Below are positions 21,101-32,160 of a stretch of 32,983 nt of DNA, piece after piece. Source of the stretch: Biscogniauxia marginata (Eukaryota; Ascomycota; Sordariomycetes; Xylariales; Xylariaceae); NCBI GenBank assembly GCA_022695795.1, contig MU404250.1, positions 1 through 32,983 of the forward strand. Reading direction: 5' to 3'. The position numbers were made by a program, and so were the translations under genes. The first letter of the stretch is position 1, and the number at the start of each line of letters is the position of its first letter. Under the pieces are notes generated by a model, which saw only the letters and a list, made by a program, of their open reading frames with translations, was not told the origin of the DNA and made no database searches.

Positions 21101-24100
21101 TTCTGGTTGTCTAATTTGACGCGGACAGGCACCGTAACGACCACTGGGCCCGGAATGTTTTCGACTTCATGTACCGGGATCAGACGGCCTGACTGTGTCA
21201 AGCCGAATACGACATCGTCACAGTTAGAATGGCGCGCGAGAACCAAAGCCCAAGAAGCCTGCAGAATTGTCGAAATAGTAAACTTCGATCTCTCCTTGTC
21301 CGATAAGACGAGGCGGGTAACCACTTTATCTGCGCGGGGCTTGTCGTCGAGTTTCTGGGGGAGTGGGAACGGAACCAGTTTCACTCCAGCCAAGTATGAT
21401 TCCCAAAATCTATTTGATCCCACAGTGTCGCGAGTGCTCAGATACTTGATAAGACGAGAAAAGCGAGGTGGCTGCTCAATTAGAGCTCCCGACAAGGCCT
21501 TGTCTAGTGCGGCCGAAATGATTGCAACAGTGGTTCTGTCATACACGGCATGGTGAGCTGTCCATACAAAACGCACACTGTCTGCCGCCGTGACGATGCC
21601 GTAGCGAACTAGCGGATCTCCTAAGCCCATAGGGCTCTGTAGATCGTTGGTTACATATTCATCCAGGTCTGTAGATGAATGCCAAGCAACCGCCGTTTTG
21701 CTGGGTTTGAGAACAACCTGGAATAATCCTGCTTCGCCAAGATCCACGATCCTCGTGCGAAGTATATCGTAAGTTCCCACAATACACTCCCAGGCCCGTT
21801 TAAACTTGTCAAGGGCCCGTGGCTGTAGATCGAATACCAGCTGCATGACGTACGATCCCGCTCTTCTGCTGGATGAAGCCATCATACCCTCCTGCAGTGG
21901 TGTGCACGAATACATATCCTCAATGTCGTCAACTTGTATCCGAGCATCTGAAGCAGCCATTTCAAGATAATGGCTCCGAGAAGGACCGTCTGCTAACAGT
22001 GAAAATGCGGGAACTTCTGCACTTCCGGCTTTTGCGCCCGTGATGGTCATACATGATGCCATCTCGCAGAGAATTGGCCTTTTAAGGATGTCGACTACCT
22101 GTAGAGAAAATCCCTCACGTCTAGCAATGCCGGACAGTTGCATGGCTGTGATCGAGTTTCCTCCCAACCTCAAAAAGTTGTCGTGTGTGTCTATTTCTCT
22201 AGACGGATGAATTCCAAGACACTCAGCCCAAAATATTTGAAGCTGATGCTGCATTTCAGAAGAAGATTGTTGTAGCGTCATATCAGTCGGTAGAGGTCCG
22301 TCGATGGGTTGTTCAGGTGCTAGTTTGACGATTGGCCTTATCAGATCTTCCACGGCACGAGATCTATTTTCACTATTTAAGACTTGTCCAAGGATCTCAT
22401 CAAAATGTTGCATCATTTGGTAGACTTCAGACGAATCCAACACGGCCGTGTCGTAGATCACGCTTACATCCACGGCTCTGTCACCGAGTAAAGAGCAAAC
22501 GATATTGATGGCATAGCTGTATGAATTGTTGATATCGGTAGCTCGAGATGTGAGGCTGAGCGGTAAATCTGCTTGCTGTGCTTGCTGAACAACAAAAAGG
22601 GTACTGAATGAGCAGGCCCGTGAGGCATCTAAGCTGAGGCTTTGGATGTTTTGCAAACCCAGCGCTTGGTGCGGAATCATGGCCACAGACTGCTCTTGCA
22701 CTCGGACAAGCAGGTCGTCAATTCGCGTGGTACGCTCAAACTTGACTCTCAGGGGCAGGGCAACAATTGTTGGACCAACAATATCCTCAATACCTCTGAG
22801 TGGAGAGCTTCTCCCACTCATTACAGATCCAAAAGTCACGTCCGTTGCTAGACCGCTGTAGGCGGATATTAAAAGTCCCCATGCGACGTGCAAGACTGTA
22901 GCTGGCGTGACGCTTGAGGAACCACCTTTGAAGCTTCGGTCCAAGCGAAATTCCTGGCACGTCTTCTTGGATTCCATAGTGTTTCTCTGTATTCTGGGGA
23001 ATGTTGTCGTCGTAGCATCTGCAAGATACGTTTTCCAGAACTGAGTGGTGGTATCGGACTTCTTGACCATCTCTGCATACTCAACGTACTTGCAGAATTG
23101 AACTCGCGCCGTTCGTTTGGTCGAACCAGAGATGTCGCAGAGCCTTTCCAACAGCAAATTCAGGGATATCGCATCGTACAAACAATGATGCGCGGACCAA
23201 ACAAGATAAGTTTTACCGTGGTCACTCACGATGGCCGCATGGCTCAAGCTTCTTCCGTACCCTGCTGCCCATGCTTCATTACACGTCCTGAGATAGGCGT
23301 CCAAACCATTTGCAAAGCCTAACTCATCTTTGCATTCCCGCAACACGACCTGCAAAGCGCGTGGCGGGTGGGTAGTTAAAGTCTGGAAAATCCTTGTGCG
23401 TAGGATCGGATTATCCTCCACGCATGACTTCCAGGCATCACGAATCCTGTCTGATTCCTGGGCAGTAAGGCAGTCAGGAAACTCTATTACATGTTGACCG
23501 ACGTATGCAGTGGGACTTTTGAGAGACTCGATGACGAAGGCTTCCTGCATTGGTGTTACAGGATAGATATCTTCAATGTCGTCGGTTGAAGTGAGAAGGC
23601 AAGCTGCGATGGCTTCTCTCTTCAATTCGTTGACGGCAAGATTTGCTACAAGCGCGAACGGGGATATTGCAATTTCATCGTTATGCTTGTTGGTATATTT
23701 CACTGTTTCCGCCAGGTCTGCTAGGACCGGGTTCTTTAAAATCGAGGCAACAGATAATTGCAATCCATCATCTCTGGCTGCCATAACAAGCTTCATAGCA
23801 AGATATGAATCTCCGCCCAGGTGCAAGAAATTGTCGTGAGGCTGAATCAGAGAGCTTTGAATACCAAGAACTTTGGCAAGCAGGGAATGTAGTCTCTCCT
23901 GTGTCTTCGTTATCAAAGCATTCGAAGTGTGTTGTTGATTGACAGTCCATGACTTCTCAACACTGACAAACTCAGTTGCCTTGGCACGCAACCACTTGCG
24001 GTCTAACTTTCCGGCTGATGTGTACGGAAACCGATCAGAGACAGGAAGAAGTATTGGGGAATTCATAGCGACTGAAAGCTTTTTCGGGAGCTGTTTTTCG

Positions 24101-27100
24101 AGAACTGCCAGACTGGCTTGAACTTGCTCAGGTGAAGCATCTTGTGCCTCTATTAATAACACAATCTTCGAGTTGACCATTTCCGCTGCTACCGAAGTAG
24201 CCCTAATTCCCAGTAGGGATGCAGCCTGGTGCTCCAGCTCAGATAACTCGAAGCGTTGCCCTCGGATCTTAACCTGTCTGTCCATTCTGTCGTAGAAACT
24301 CAGGCTTCCGTCTTCATTGTATCGAACAAGATCCCCCGTCCGATAAAAACGGCTTTTGACGTTTGGCTTGAGCCAGTTCTGTCGCCATACAAAAGCTTTT
24401 GCCGTTTGCGCTTCGTCGTTTAGGTATCCTCTTGTAACACTCGGGCCCTCGAGCCACAACTCCCCGATAGCGCCCACCGGCACAAGCCTCCCAGTCCCAG
24501 TATCTACAACGAATGTGTTGCAGCAAAAGCTTTCTCCGATACAGAGTCGATCTGAATCAGCGTTGAGGCCAGTGTGAGCGGTTGCTAAGACGGCCGTCTC
24601 AGTCGGGCCATATATCTCAAGCAAATTCGTGACAGGAGCCCATGTTAGCACCACGCTCTCCGGGATAATCTCGCCGCCAATTGCAACCGTGCGCATGTTA
24701 GGCACCGCGTGTGGGTCTATGAGACTGAGTACTGTCGGAGTCATTGTTAATGTGTTGACGCTGAGGCTTTTGATGGCACCGACTATGTCGTTTTTTCGTT
24801 GGTCTTCCGACATCTGACATACACATCCACCCGAAGTGAGCGTGCTCCAAATCTCGAGGATGCTCATATCGAATGTGTATGCTGAGAATTGAAGAATTCT
24901 TGAGGCTGAATCAAGTCCAAGGATTGGAGAGTAACGAATGGAACTTGCAAGGAATTGAGAATGTTGTACCATGACGCCTTTGGGCTGCCCGGTCGAACCT
25001 GAGGTGAAGAGAACATAGGCAAGATTGGCGGGCGTTACGGTGTTCTGTTGGTCATCGCAGACGCTTAGATTGTTGATGAGCTCCTGGGAAACTATAACCT
25101 GAGGTAAGCGAGTTTTCAGTTTGCTTGATAGCCCGGGGGAAGTGATCACGTAGCTCGCTGAAATCTTGTCAAGTAATGTGCGAACGTGGTCGAAGGGGGC
25201 ATCCAGACTGAGAGGAGTGAAGGCGGCTCCAGCCTTCAGGACTGCAAGCATAGAAACAATGGCCCAAACCGATTTCTCCATGTACACGGGAACTATCTTT
25301 TCTGGACCTGATCCTTTGTCCTTTCTCAAATGACACGCGAGCTTGGTGGAGAGATGGTTTAGTTGGCCATAGGTCACCGTGCCATCCCATGCTCGCACTG
25401 CAATGTGCTCTGGGTTTTCCTGCGCATTCCTCTCAATTATTTCGTGTATACACTCATCAATGACAAAGTCTGTAGAGAGTCTTCCACTCCATTGAATTAG
25501 ACTGCTCATGTCAAGACTGCTGATCATGTCCAGCTCACCAAGACCCAAACAGGGGTTAGCAAGGATACTATCAATTAGCTTTGACACCGTGACGACAACA
25601 CGACAAGCTTGAGCCGTAGATAATCTCGCTGTCCAGTATTCTATAGCCAGCTCTATACTTTTATCAGAGACGTGGCCGATAAATGTCAAGTCGAACTGGT
25701 AAGTATATGTTAGTGGGGCTATTGGAGTAAAGGGGGAAAATCCCGTGCTAATGACGGGCGAAAACTAACCTCAGTTAAGTCCTTTTCGCGCCTAACGTGA
25801 ATAGATATATCGTTATTATCCTTCTCTGCAGGTATTTTCTGAAGCGACATGGCAGTATTGCAAAGCCCCTCTCTCGACACATCGTTCATCGCGTGCATCA
25901 CATCTATGAGAGGGCACTCTCTATGCCTCATTTGGTCAATGCCATCGGCCTGGACTTTGGCAATGATATCCAACACGCTGGTAGTAGGTGCCATTTTTAC
26001 AGCACATAGCTGCATGTTGGTGTAGACACCAATAGCGCCATGGTCAGCTTCTGCCCTGTTGCTGCTCAGATATCCAAAGACGGGGTTCTCGCAGCCTGTA
26101 TAGCAATGCAAGACGAAGGCCCAAACCGTTTTCAACAGGTCGGAAATCGTAACACCGTGATTTCTGCAAAAGCCCAGCATCCTCTCGTAATCTATAGAGG
26201 GTACGTCAGCAAACATGAGACGGTTCTCTTGCTTGCTGCTCAACTGTGGGAATTGGCACGGCTCCACATCAGAAAGATACTGCTTCCAATAGTGGACGGA
26301 GACATCATGCGAAAGACCTGCAAGTCTCTTGATGTAATCGCTGTAAAGTGGGCGGGGTATGCTGTTCAGAACCTCGATACTATCGTACCCCCTTTGGAGA
26401 TCGTGCTTGAGAGTCGGTATCGAGCTACCATCAATTAAGACGTGGCTAATGTCTAGCCTTAGGTCTATTCGTTTGGGTGAGACCTGACGGATCCATAGGT
26501 GATGCTCTGGTTGACCCGCTATCCACTTTGGAGTAGGTTGTTCCTCGATGTCCTCTAGTAGTCGTGAGACTGAAGGTCGGATATTTCGAAATACAATCTG
26601 ATCAAATGAACCATCCCCACGAACACTCTCAACAAAAATTGTCCTGAAAGCTGCGTGGCGGTTAACTAAACTTGTCCAGACCGTTTCTAGGTGGTTGACA
26701 TCGATTTCTTCTTTTTTGGAGATAATTTCAAGAAATAATTCAGAGGTGTACGTTGCTCGCCCGCCTATCTGGCTTAGAAGCATCCCGTGCTGCATTGGTG
26801 AGCAGGGATATATATCCTCAACTTCCGCTAAGTCAATGCGTAAACCGGGGAGAATGTTAAGCTCAAGGTTCGATATTTGTTCTGCCGATGCATTGAGTAA
26901 TGGAAAGGTGTGACACATCTGAGTCAGTCGAGTTGCCATAGCATTAAAAGTGCATCGACACTCTTGCATCCAGTGGCGAATTCGATCCTGATGCTTCATG
27001 TTTTTGTTGAAAGTAAAAGATAGTTCAATACAACCATTCACCACATTTCCCAAGATCTCAATGAGACCCCAACGTGGCAAGTCTTCACCGAATGCGCCCA

Positions 27101-30100
27101 TATTCATGATGTTGAATCCTGGGACTTGCTGTAATAAAGCATCTTCTTTCTCCAATTGTTGAAATATGCCAGCATAGTTGAAAATAATCTCCATGGAACT
27201 TGGTGGCTCAGTTCTGTGGCCCTTCTGATAGTGCTGTGATGCGAAGTGACCAAGGCCCTTGCCAACAAGAGCCGTACGTATGTCTTTCACCGCCCGCATT
27301 GCTCCTACCAGGTCCTTTGCTTGGTCGTCTCCCAGTACAATTGGCGCGATAGTGGTGAACCAACCAACTGTCAACGACAGATCAATTGAGTCGTCCCAGA
27401 ATGGTTCCCGTCCATGTCCCTCGACAAAGAAGGCCGGAAGACCTCTGTCGAAGAAAACCTGCTTAAAAGCATGAACCACCCCCGAGAGAAGCGCATCCAC
27501 AAATTCGGTTTTCAGCGACGTATTACTTACTTTCGCCAGTAGTGTCGTAGAAAGTTCGAAATCAAGTAAGAGGCTTTCGGTGGTTGAGTCACCGTATACG
27601 TTTTGTCGACCTTTCATCCCCCAGAACTCCAGGTCCGGCTCGGGTACAGCACATGAAAAGTTTGTACTCGGGGAAGTTCGAAAGAACAATTCCTGTTCAT
27701 GACACCATTTTTGAAAGGAAATGGCTTCACGAGAATGGGCCAATGGTTCCTGTGCCTGTAAATGCTGTTCCAGGTAGTGGTGAATGACACGCAAAGAATA
27801 GAAATCAGTGACAAGATGATGTGTGCACAAAAATAGGAACTTCTCGGAGGATTCTCCTATGGTGACCAGGTCTCCACGCAAGAGTGGTCCGTCTCTGATA
27901 TCCAAGGTTCTCTGAAGTTTTGCTATCACCAGCTTCAACTGTGACATATCATGGACCATATGACTTGATCCACGGAATGAGCCTCGTATGTCGTCTGAAA
28001 CGTACTGAAGCCAGTGACCAGGTTTCATCTCAAAAAAACGAGCCCTAAGCATGGGGTGACGCATCACTACAGCCTCCAACGCTGCATTTAGCTTGTCCTG
28101 TGAGACCGGGCTCTTTAAGCGAAATATGAAGCTGATATTGTCGTGATTTTCTCCGTTGGGTGATAGCTGAAAGAAGAATTTCTGTACCGGCGCCAGCTTG
28201 AATGGCATATTGACTTCGACCTCGTCTAAACTCTCTTGGATACCTTCACCAGTGCTATTCCGGGAGTTCTTTGGCACTTCAAGTGCTATTCTCTCAATGG
28301 TTTTCTTCTGCATAATGTCCTGAGCCGTCATCCAAAGACCCTTGGATGCAGCCTGAGACACAACCTGCATGGCAGTGATCGAATCGCCACCGAGCGACTG
28401 AAAGACGCAAGCTCTGCTTACAGCCTCTTCGGGAATATTTAGGACGCCGCTCCAAATTCTTCTTAATGTTCTTTCAACATCATTCCAACCGCTTTCTTCG
28501 GAATCAATACTCGATATGCCTCTCATTTTTTGCCAGCGGACTTCACCCAAAGCGCGAAGTTTCTTGCGATCTATCTTCCCATTGAAAGACATTGGGGTGC
28601 GCTCGACTGCGAAATAGGACGTCGGAATCATGAAGTGCGGGAGTGATTGCCGCACCTTTTTCTCCGCAGCCACCATCTCACAGTCCAACAACTTTTGGGC
28701 GGCTACCTCATCTTTGGTGTAGTCGGTGCCCATCGAAACAAAGGCCACTAAAGCACTATTTCCAGTTTTTGTCTTGACTAATTCAACCGCTACGTCACGC
28801 GGCGGCTGCAAGGCACACTGAAATTGATGCTCTATTTCGCCGAGCTCGATGCGTTGACCATTGAGTTTGACCTGTTCGTCCTTACGGCCGTGGAAGGTAA
28901 AGCTGCCATCTTGCTGTTGGATGACCAAGTCGCCCGTTCGATAGAATCGCAAAGCACGAGGGTCTTGCTCTTCAGGGAAAAGGTCTTCATGCCAGATAGG
29001 TCTTCTGATAAAAACCTCAATCGTCTTTTCTGGTTGCCCCAAGTAACCTCGTCCGACGTGTGGACCCTCGACGAGCAACTCGCCAATCTGGCCAGGGGGC
29101 AGCAGGATAGCCGGGTCGTCCGGATCGACAACCCAGCACCGTCCTATGACAGGTTTGCCAATATTTCGGCCGTCCGAATCCAGGCTTAATTTCGCAGTAC
29201 ATGTAGAAATGACAGAAGCCTCCTGCGTAAAGAATCATTAGTTACAAGTCAAAAAGCCACTCGCAGTTAAGCTTGACTACTTACAACTTGACCATAAGCA
29301 TTCAAGAGTTGAAGCTTTGGCGCCCACTTCTCTACAATAGATCCTGGTAGCGAATCCCCTCCCTGTATTAGTGTAGTCAATCCTTCTAATGCTTGCTCGT
29401 CTAAGGCGTTGATAAAACTCGATGTGAGTAACGCCACAGAAGCACGCATCGATCTGATTGCTGCCCCAAAAGCAAAACTATCAACTCGAGCCATATCGTC
29501 CACGATACAAATTGTTCCACCGACCACAAGGGTTGACAGCATCTCCACGATTGACGCGTCGAAGTTGTAGGAAGCAAATTGGACAAACCGCGAGGCGGAG
29601 TTGATATGCATTAGGGAGACATGGCCAAATGCACCAGCGCAAAACGAGCCGTGTTCGATGCATGATGCTTTGGGTGTACCCGTGCTACCACTAGTATAGA
29701 CGACGTATGCCAAATTATGTGGCATTGCCGGGCTTAGTAGTGGACTGTCATGGTGAGGCAACTGGGATATGAAGTCTGAGCTCAGTGAAACGACTTGAGC
29801 TACTAGTCCTTCAAAACGTGGTTGAAAGTGTGGTGAGATGATTGCAAACCTGGCATTCGAGTTCAGGATGATGAGCCTCAAACGATCATCGGGGTGTGCA
29901 GGGTCGAGGAGCACAAATGCGCCTCCCGCACGTAGAATAGCAAGGACAGCGACCACTATAAAAAAGCATCAGTACATATATCATGTGCCGTTGAAAGACT
30001 TTCTCCTACCAGTCCATATTGACTTCTCGAAGCACACAGGCACAATTACTTCAGGTTCAACACCCTGCAAGTGTAAAAAATGAGCCAGTTTAGCTGAAGC

Positions 30101-30244
30101 GTGGTCGAGCTTGTCATATGAGAGTGACTCTCCGTCCGAGGAACAAACAGCTTCTGCATCTGGGCGAACTTGGAAGTGTTGCGCGATGACCTCGTGGATG
30201 AGGCGTTCATGCGAAGCTTGTCCATGGATACTCTGGACTCCCAT
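15142..30244 (-). CDS. Nonribosomal peptide synthetase, A-T-E-C-A-T-C-T-C-(relic A)-T-C-A-T-C
   Basis: The four-exon model has exons 30010-30244, 29285-29955, 25770-29222 and 15142-25695, giving 4970 aa. The introns are 29956-30009 (GTAGGA..TATAG), 29223-29284 (GTAAGT, branch TAACTAAT, GCAG) and 25696-25769 (GTTAGT, branch CACTAAC, CCAG). Each junction restores a continuous domain. Approximate order: A1 1-525 (YTSGSTGTPK near 165; NGK Lys518); T1 (Ser583 in GGDS); E 642-1075 (HHLVTD 770-775, EGHGR 903, VGWFT 921, FNYAG 983); C1 1098-1520 (SHVLIDG); A2 1530-2020 (TSGSTGQPKG near 1689); T2 (Ser about 2083); C2 from 2160 (HHCLYDA); T3 (Ser about 2633, GGNS) with no A domain; C3 from 2711 (HHAVYDR); relic A about 3139-3326; T4 (Ser about 3391); C4 from 3469 (HHAIFDG); A5 about 3897-4405 (TTSGTTGIPK near 4046); T5 (Ser about 4470); terminal C 4546-4970 (PHSLYDG). 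There is no thioesterase or reductase, so release is probably by the terminal C domain, as in fungal macrocyclising NRPSs. The starter A-T-E implies a D-configured first residue. The product is unknown. The start at 30244 is the first ATG before the A1 domain; there is no N-terminal C domain. Confidence 0.93.
20080..20640 (-). other. Relic adenylation subdomain inside the NRPS
   Basis: Between C3 and T4 the frame stays open but keeps only the C-terminal part of an A domain. Recognisable remnants are VWIVDSQD (for the A5/A6 VVDPDD region), LAPVGVVGEVVLG (for PxGxxGEL), LFYTGELARF (for YRTGDL, core A7) and VLPSFIVP (before core A10). The nucleotide-binding loop, FDxS and YGPTE cores are absent. 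The A8 GQRxELxE core has become GQYIVYGAQR, and the A10 NGKxDR lysine motif has become TPLTNNNLQ. Domain loss with no frameshift suggests that spacing, not activity, is being kept. Confidence 0.75.
25696..25769 (-). other. NRPS intron 3 (74 nt)
   Basis: Donor GTTAGT, branch CACTAACATA, acceptor TTACCAG. Removal joins KDLTE to FDLTFIGHV near the end of the first condensation domain. Confidence 0.88.
29223..29284 (-). other. NRPS intron 2 (62 nt)
   Basis: Donor GTAAGT, branch-like GTAACTAATG, acceptor ACGCAG. Removal gives NAYGQVEASVIST, the A5 core of the first adenylation domain, in frame. Confidence 0.88.
29956..30009 (-). other. NRPS intron 1 (54 nt)
   Basis: Donor GTAGGA, branch TACTGATG, acceptor TTTATAG. 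Removal joins ...KSIWT to VVAVLAILRAGGAF, restoring the A2 core region of the first adenylation domain. Confidence 0.85.
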
Positions 30245-30303
30245 GGTGATTAACTTACACAGAAGCTGTTAAACGGCTGAAACGTCACTCAGCAAGCGAA
30301 TTC

Positions 30304-30313
30304 GATTATATAG
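30304..30313 (-). promoter_or_regulatory. TATA-like box of the NRPS promoter
   Basis: The minus strand reads CTATATAATC about 60-70 bp before the NRPS ATG, in a suitable position for a TATA element. Only the motif and its distance support this. Confidence 0.4.
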
Positions 30314-30425
30314 ATTAATTAACCAGCTACTCTCAATCATAAAATGTGTTTTGCCAAATCAACATGCCATATGATGCCATGCAGGCCCAGGCCTGGCCTG
30401 TGCTATTTTCCATGTCGATACCCTT

Positions 30426-30438
30426 CCTCCGCCGGAGG
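30426..30438. promoter_or_regulatory. Everted CCG-N-CGG palindrome upstream of the NRPS
   Basis: CCTCCGCCGGAGG is a perfect 13-bp inverted repeat with a one-base centre, about 180 bp upstream of the NRPS start. Paired CCG/CGG half-sites are the typical targets of fungal Zn(II)2Cys6 regulators, which often control NRPS clusters. No such regulator gene lies in the window. A second palindrome, CCAGGCCTGG, is at 30387-30396. Confidence 0.35.
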
Positions 30439-30499
30439 GCCAAGTATTTGTTAATGCCTAACTCTCTCCTATAGTAATACACTGGTTATAAACCTCCAC

Positions 30500-30835
30500 T
30501 TGATATATATAAAGCTAAGTAATAAAAGAAACCTTTATATACATAGTAAAAAAGTTACATATAAATAAAGTATATAAATCTTAAATTATTTTTTATATTT
30601 ATTTAAAATAAGGTTTATAATTTAATATTTTTATATAATAATAATATAATATTAATTTTTTTTAATTTTTTTTTAATTTTTTTAATTTATTTATTTAAAA
30701 TATTAACTTATTTATAAATATAAATATTTAAATACTAGGTTTTAAGTTTTATTAAGCTATATTTATTCTTTATACTAAGCCGGCAGTTAATATAAGTTCT
30801 TGAAATCATATAAGAGCTTATATAAACACGTATAC
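30500..30835. other. AT-rich block upstream of the NRPS
   Basis: About 330 bp, nearly all A/T between 30535 and 30780, with homopolymeric T and A runs and no frame. It resembles the AT-rich ends of the window, so it is probably a RIP-degraded repeat fragment. No inverted-repeat arms were recognised. Confidence 0.6.
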
Positions 30836-30839
30836 TAGG

Positions 30840-32160
30840 TAGCGTGACGAATCGGCTAAACTTTCCCATGTTAAAATGCATGCTTACGGGTTGCGGAAGC
30901 AGCGGGTGGGTCAGGTAAGTCTATTTAGACTCTAGACCCTATCTTAACAGCTTCTCCCTCGTCCCCCACGCATGCCATCATTTAAGCTACAGTGGAGCCC
31001 ACAAGGCCTAGGTCTCGGGTACCTACACTGACGGTGCAGCAATGTCCGGTCCGGAAAAGCACCTGGATGGTCGCGTGCGTTGCCACCGCAAATACCCTGT
31101 AGTCTCCTTTTCCCACCAAGCCAATAGGCACGTAAATCCCGACATAATGCAGCTGCAGTTCCACTGCCATCATACGATACATCAGGAACAGAGACTACAA
31201 AGCGAGATTCTGCAACCCGCCCGATGCAACAGTATCTACAACATCGCGGTACCGACAATATCCTGGGGTCCCCCCACTCGGACACTTTTTCTGTTTTCGG
31301 ATCTTTCAAGGCGTGTTCATAGTTGCCCATTTCTTTCCTCAGAGTTCGACTCATTAGGTACAGGTCGGTAGTTGATAGTAATCACACGAACAATACTATT
31401 CACATTAAGCCTTCTTCACTGATCAAGAAGGGTGATTCTGTCTCGGCGGCATTCTCCTTGCCTTGTTAGGCTCTCTTGGGCTTGATCCGATTATACACCG
31501 ATTTGGATGCAGGCATCGGTTCAGCTGGTCTCTCGTGTTCCGATCGGGGTGCCGCTCGGCCCTCCTAGCGGGGAATGCGTTGTAGTTTAGAAGGACAAGA
31601 CGTAGGGAATGACCTTGATATGGTGAAACGAATAAGCAGAGAGTTGAAGTTGTAATTGCGTTGGTCGTTGACTGTGGAGTCCAGTCTAGAATCTAGGCTA
31701 AGATTAAAATTTCTGATGCAACGCAGCCTCCCCCACAGGGCTGGCCTATGGGGGGCCCCTGCACTTAATAGTTCAAGTTATTACTGCAGTCAAGCCCGTT
31801 CGATCACGCATTACTGTGGGGAAGCTGCGTTGCTTCAGAAAAGGTTACCGACCTTAGCCTAGATTCTAGACTGTACTTCTAACCCATCAGCCTCTTCACC
31901 GGCCGCCTAAAAATGGAGCCATTGTTCCTTTTAGGTAAGTACACTTAGTCATGAGACCCACTTATCCCGTGCTGCCAAGCAGTTGCCACGCCACAGCCGT
32001 GGCAGCCGTCGCGAAGCTTACGCGATGGACCGCGGGGACAAAAGCCGGATCTCCACATATAATTTTATTCTCCTATCTCGCGGTAGTTAATCACTAGGCG
32101 AATGATACCTGGTAAAGCCTCGTCTTTACCTTAAATAGATATAATCTTAATACCGTGATA
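30840..32160. other. Gene-poor DNA between two AT-rich blocks
   Basis: Ordinary base composition, with overlapping short frames on both strands (30944-31371) that do not match any family I recognise. A minus-strand frame starting at 31354 is the longest, at about 136 codons. It could be a hypothetical gene or a remnant, and I could not find splice sites that extend it convincingly. The MITE-like element at 31682-31873 lies here. A small hairpin, TGCCACG...CGTGGCA, lies at about 31983-32003. Confidence 0.45.
31682..31873. mobile_element. MITE-like element with perfect 21-bp terminal inverted repeats
   Basis: CAGTCTAGAATCTAGGCTAAG at 31682-31702 is exactly repeated in reverse complement at 31853-31873. 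A second inner inverted repeat pairs 31711-31738 (TTCTGATGCAACGCAGCC...) with 31814-31840, with about three differences. The whole element is 192 bp, has no coding frame and could fold into a long hairpin. This is the form of a non-autonomous DNA transposon. A convincing target-site duplication is not visible (left flank GGAGTC, right flank TACTTC), so the superfamily is not assigned. It is not RIP-degraded, unlike the elements in the AT-rich blocks. Confidence 0.7.

Noticed and set aside
15142..25695. The many 60-150 codon plus- and minus-strand frames inside the NRPS
   Set aside because: They are shadows of the long NRPS frame and carry no domain of their own.
15142..30244. Siderophore-type NRPS identity because of the T-C-T-C run
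   Set aside because: The starter A-T-E and the presence of a relic A domain in the run do not fit the usual ferrichrome-synthetase order; similarity in the middle part only is not enough to assign a product.
30944..31371. Overlapping frames on both strands suggesting a small gene upstream of the NRPS
   Set aside because: Neither strand gives a recognised domain or convincing introns; left as unassigned DNA.
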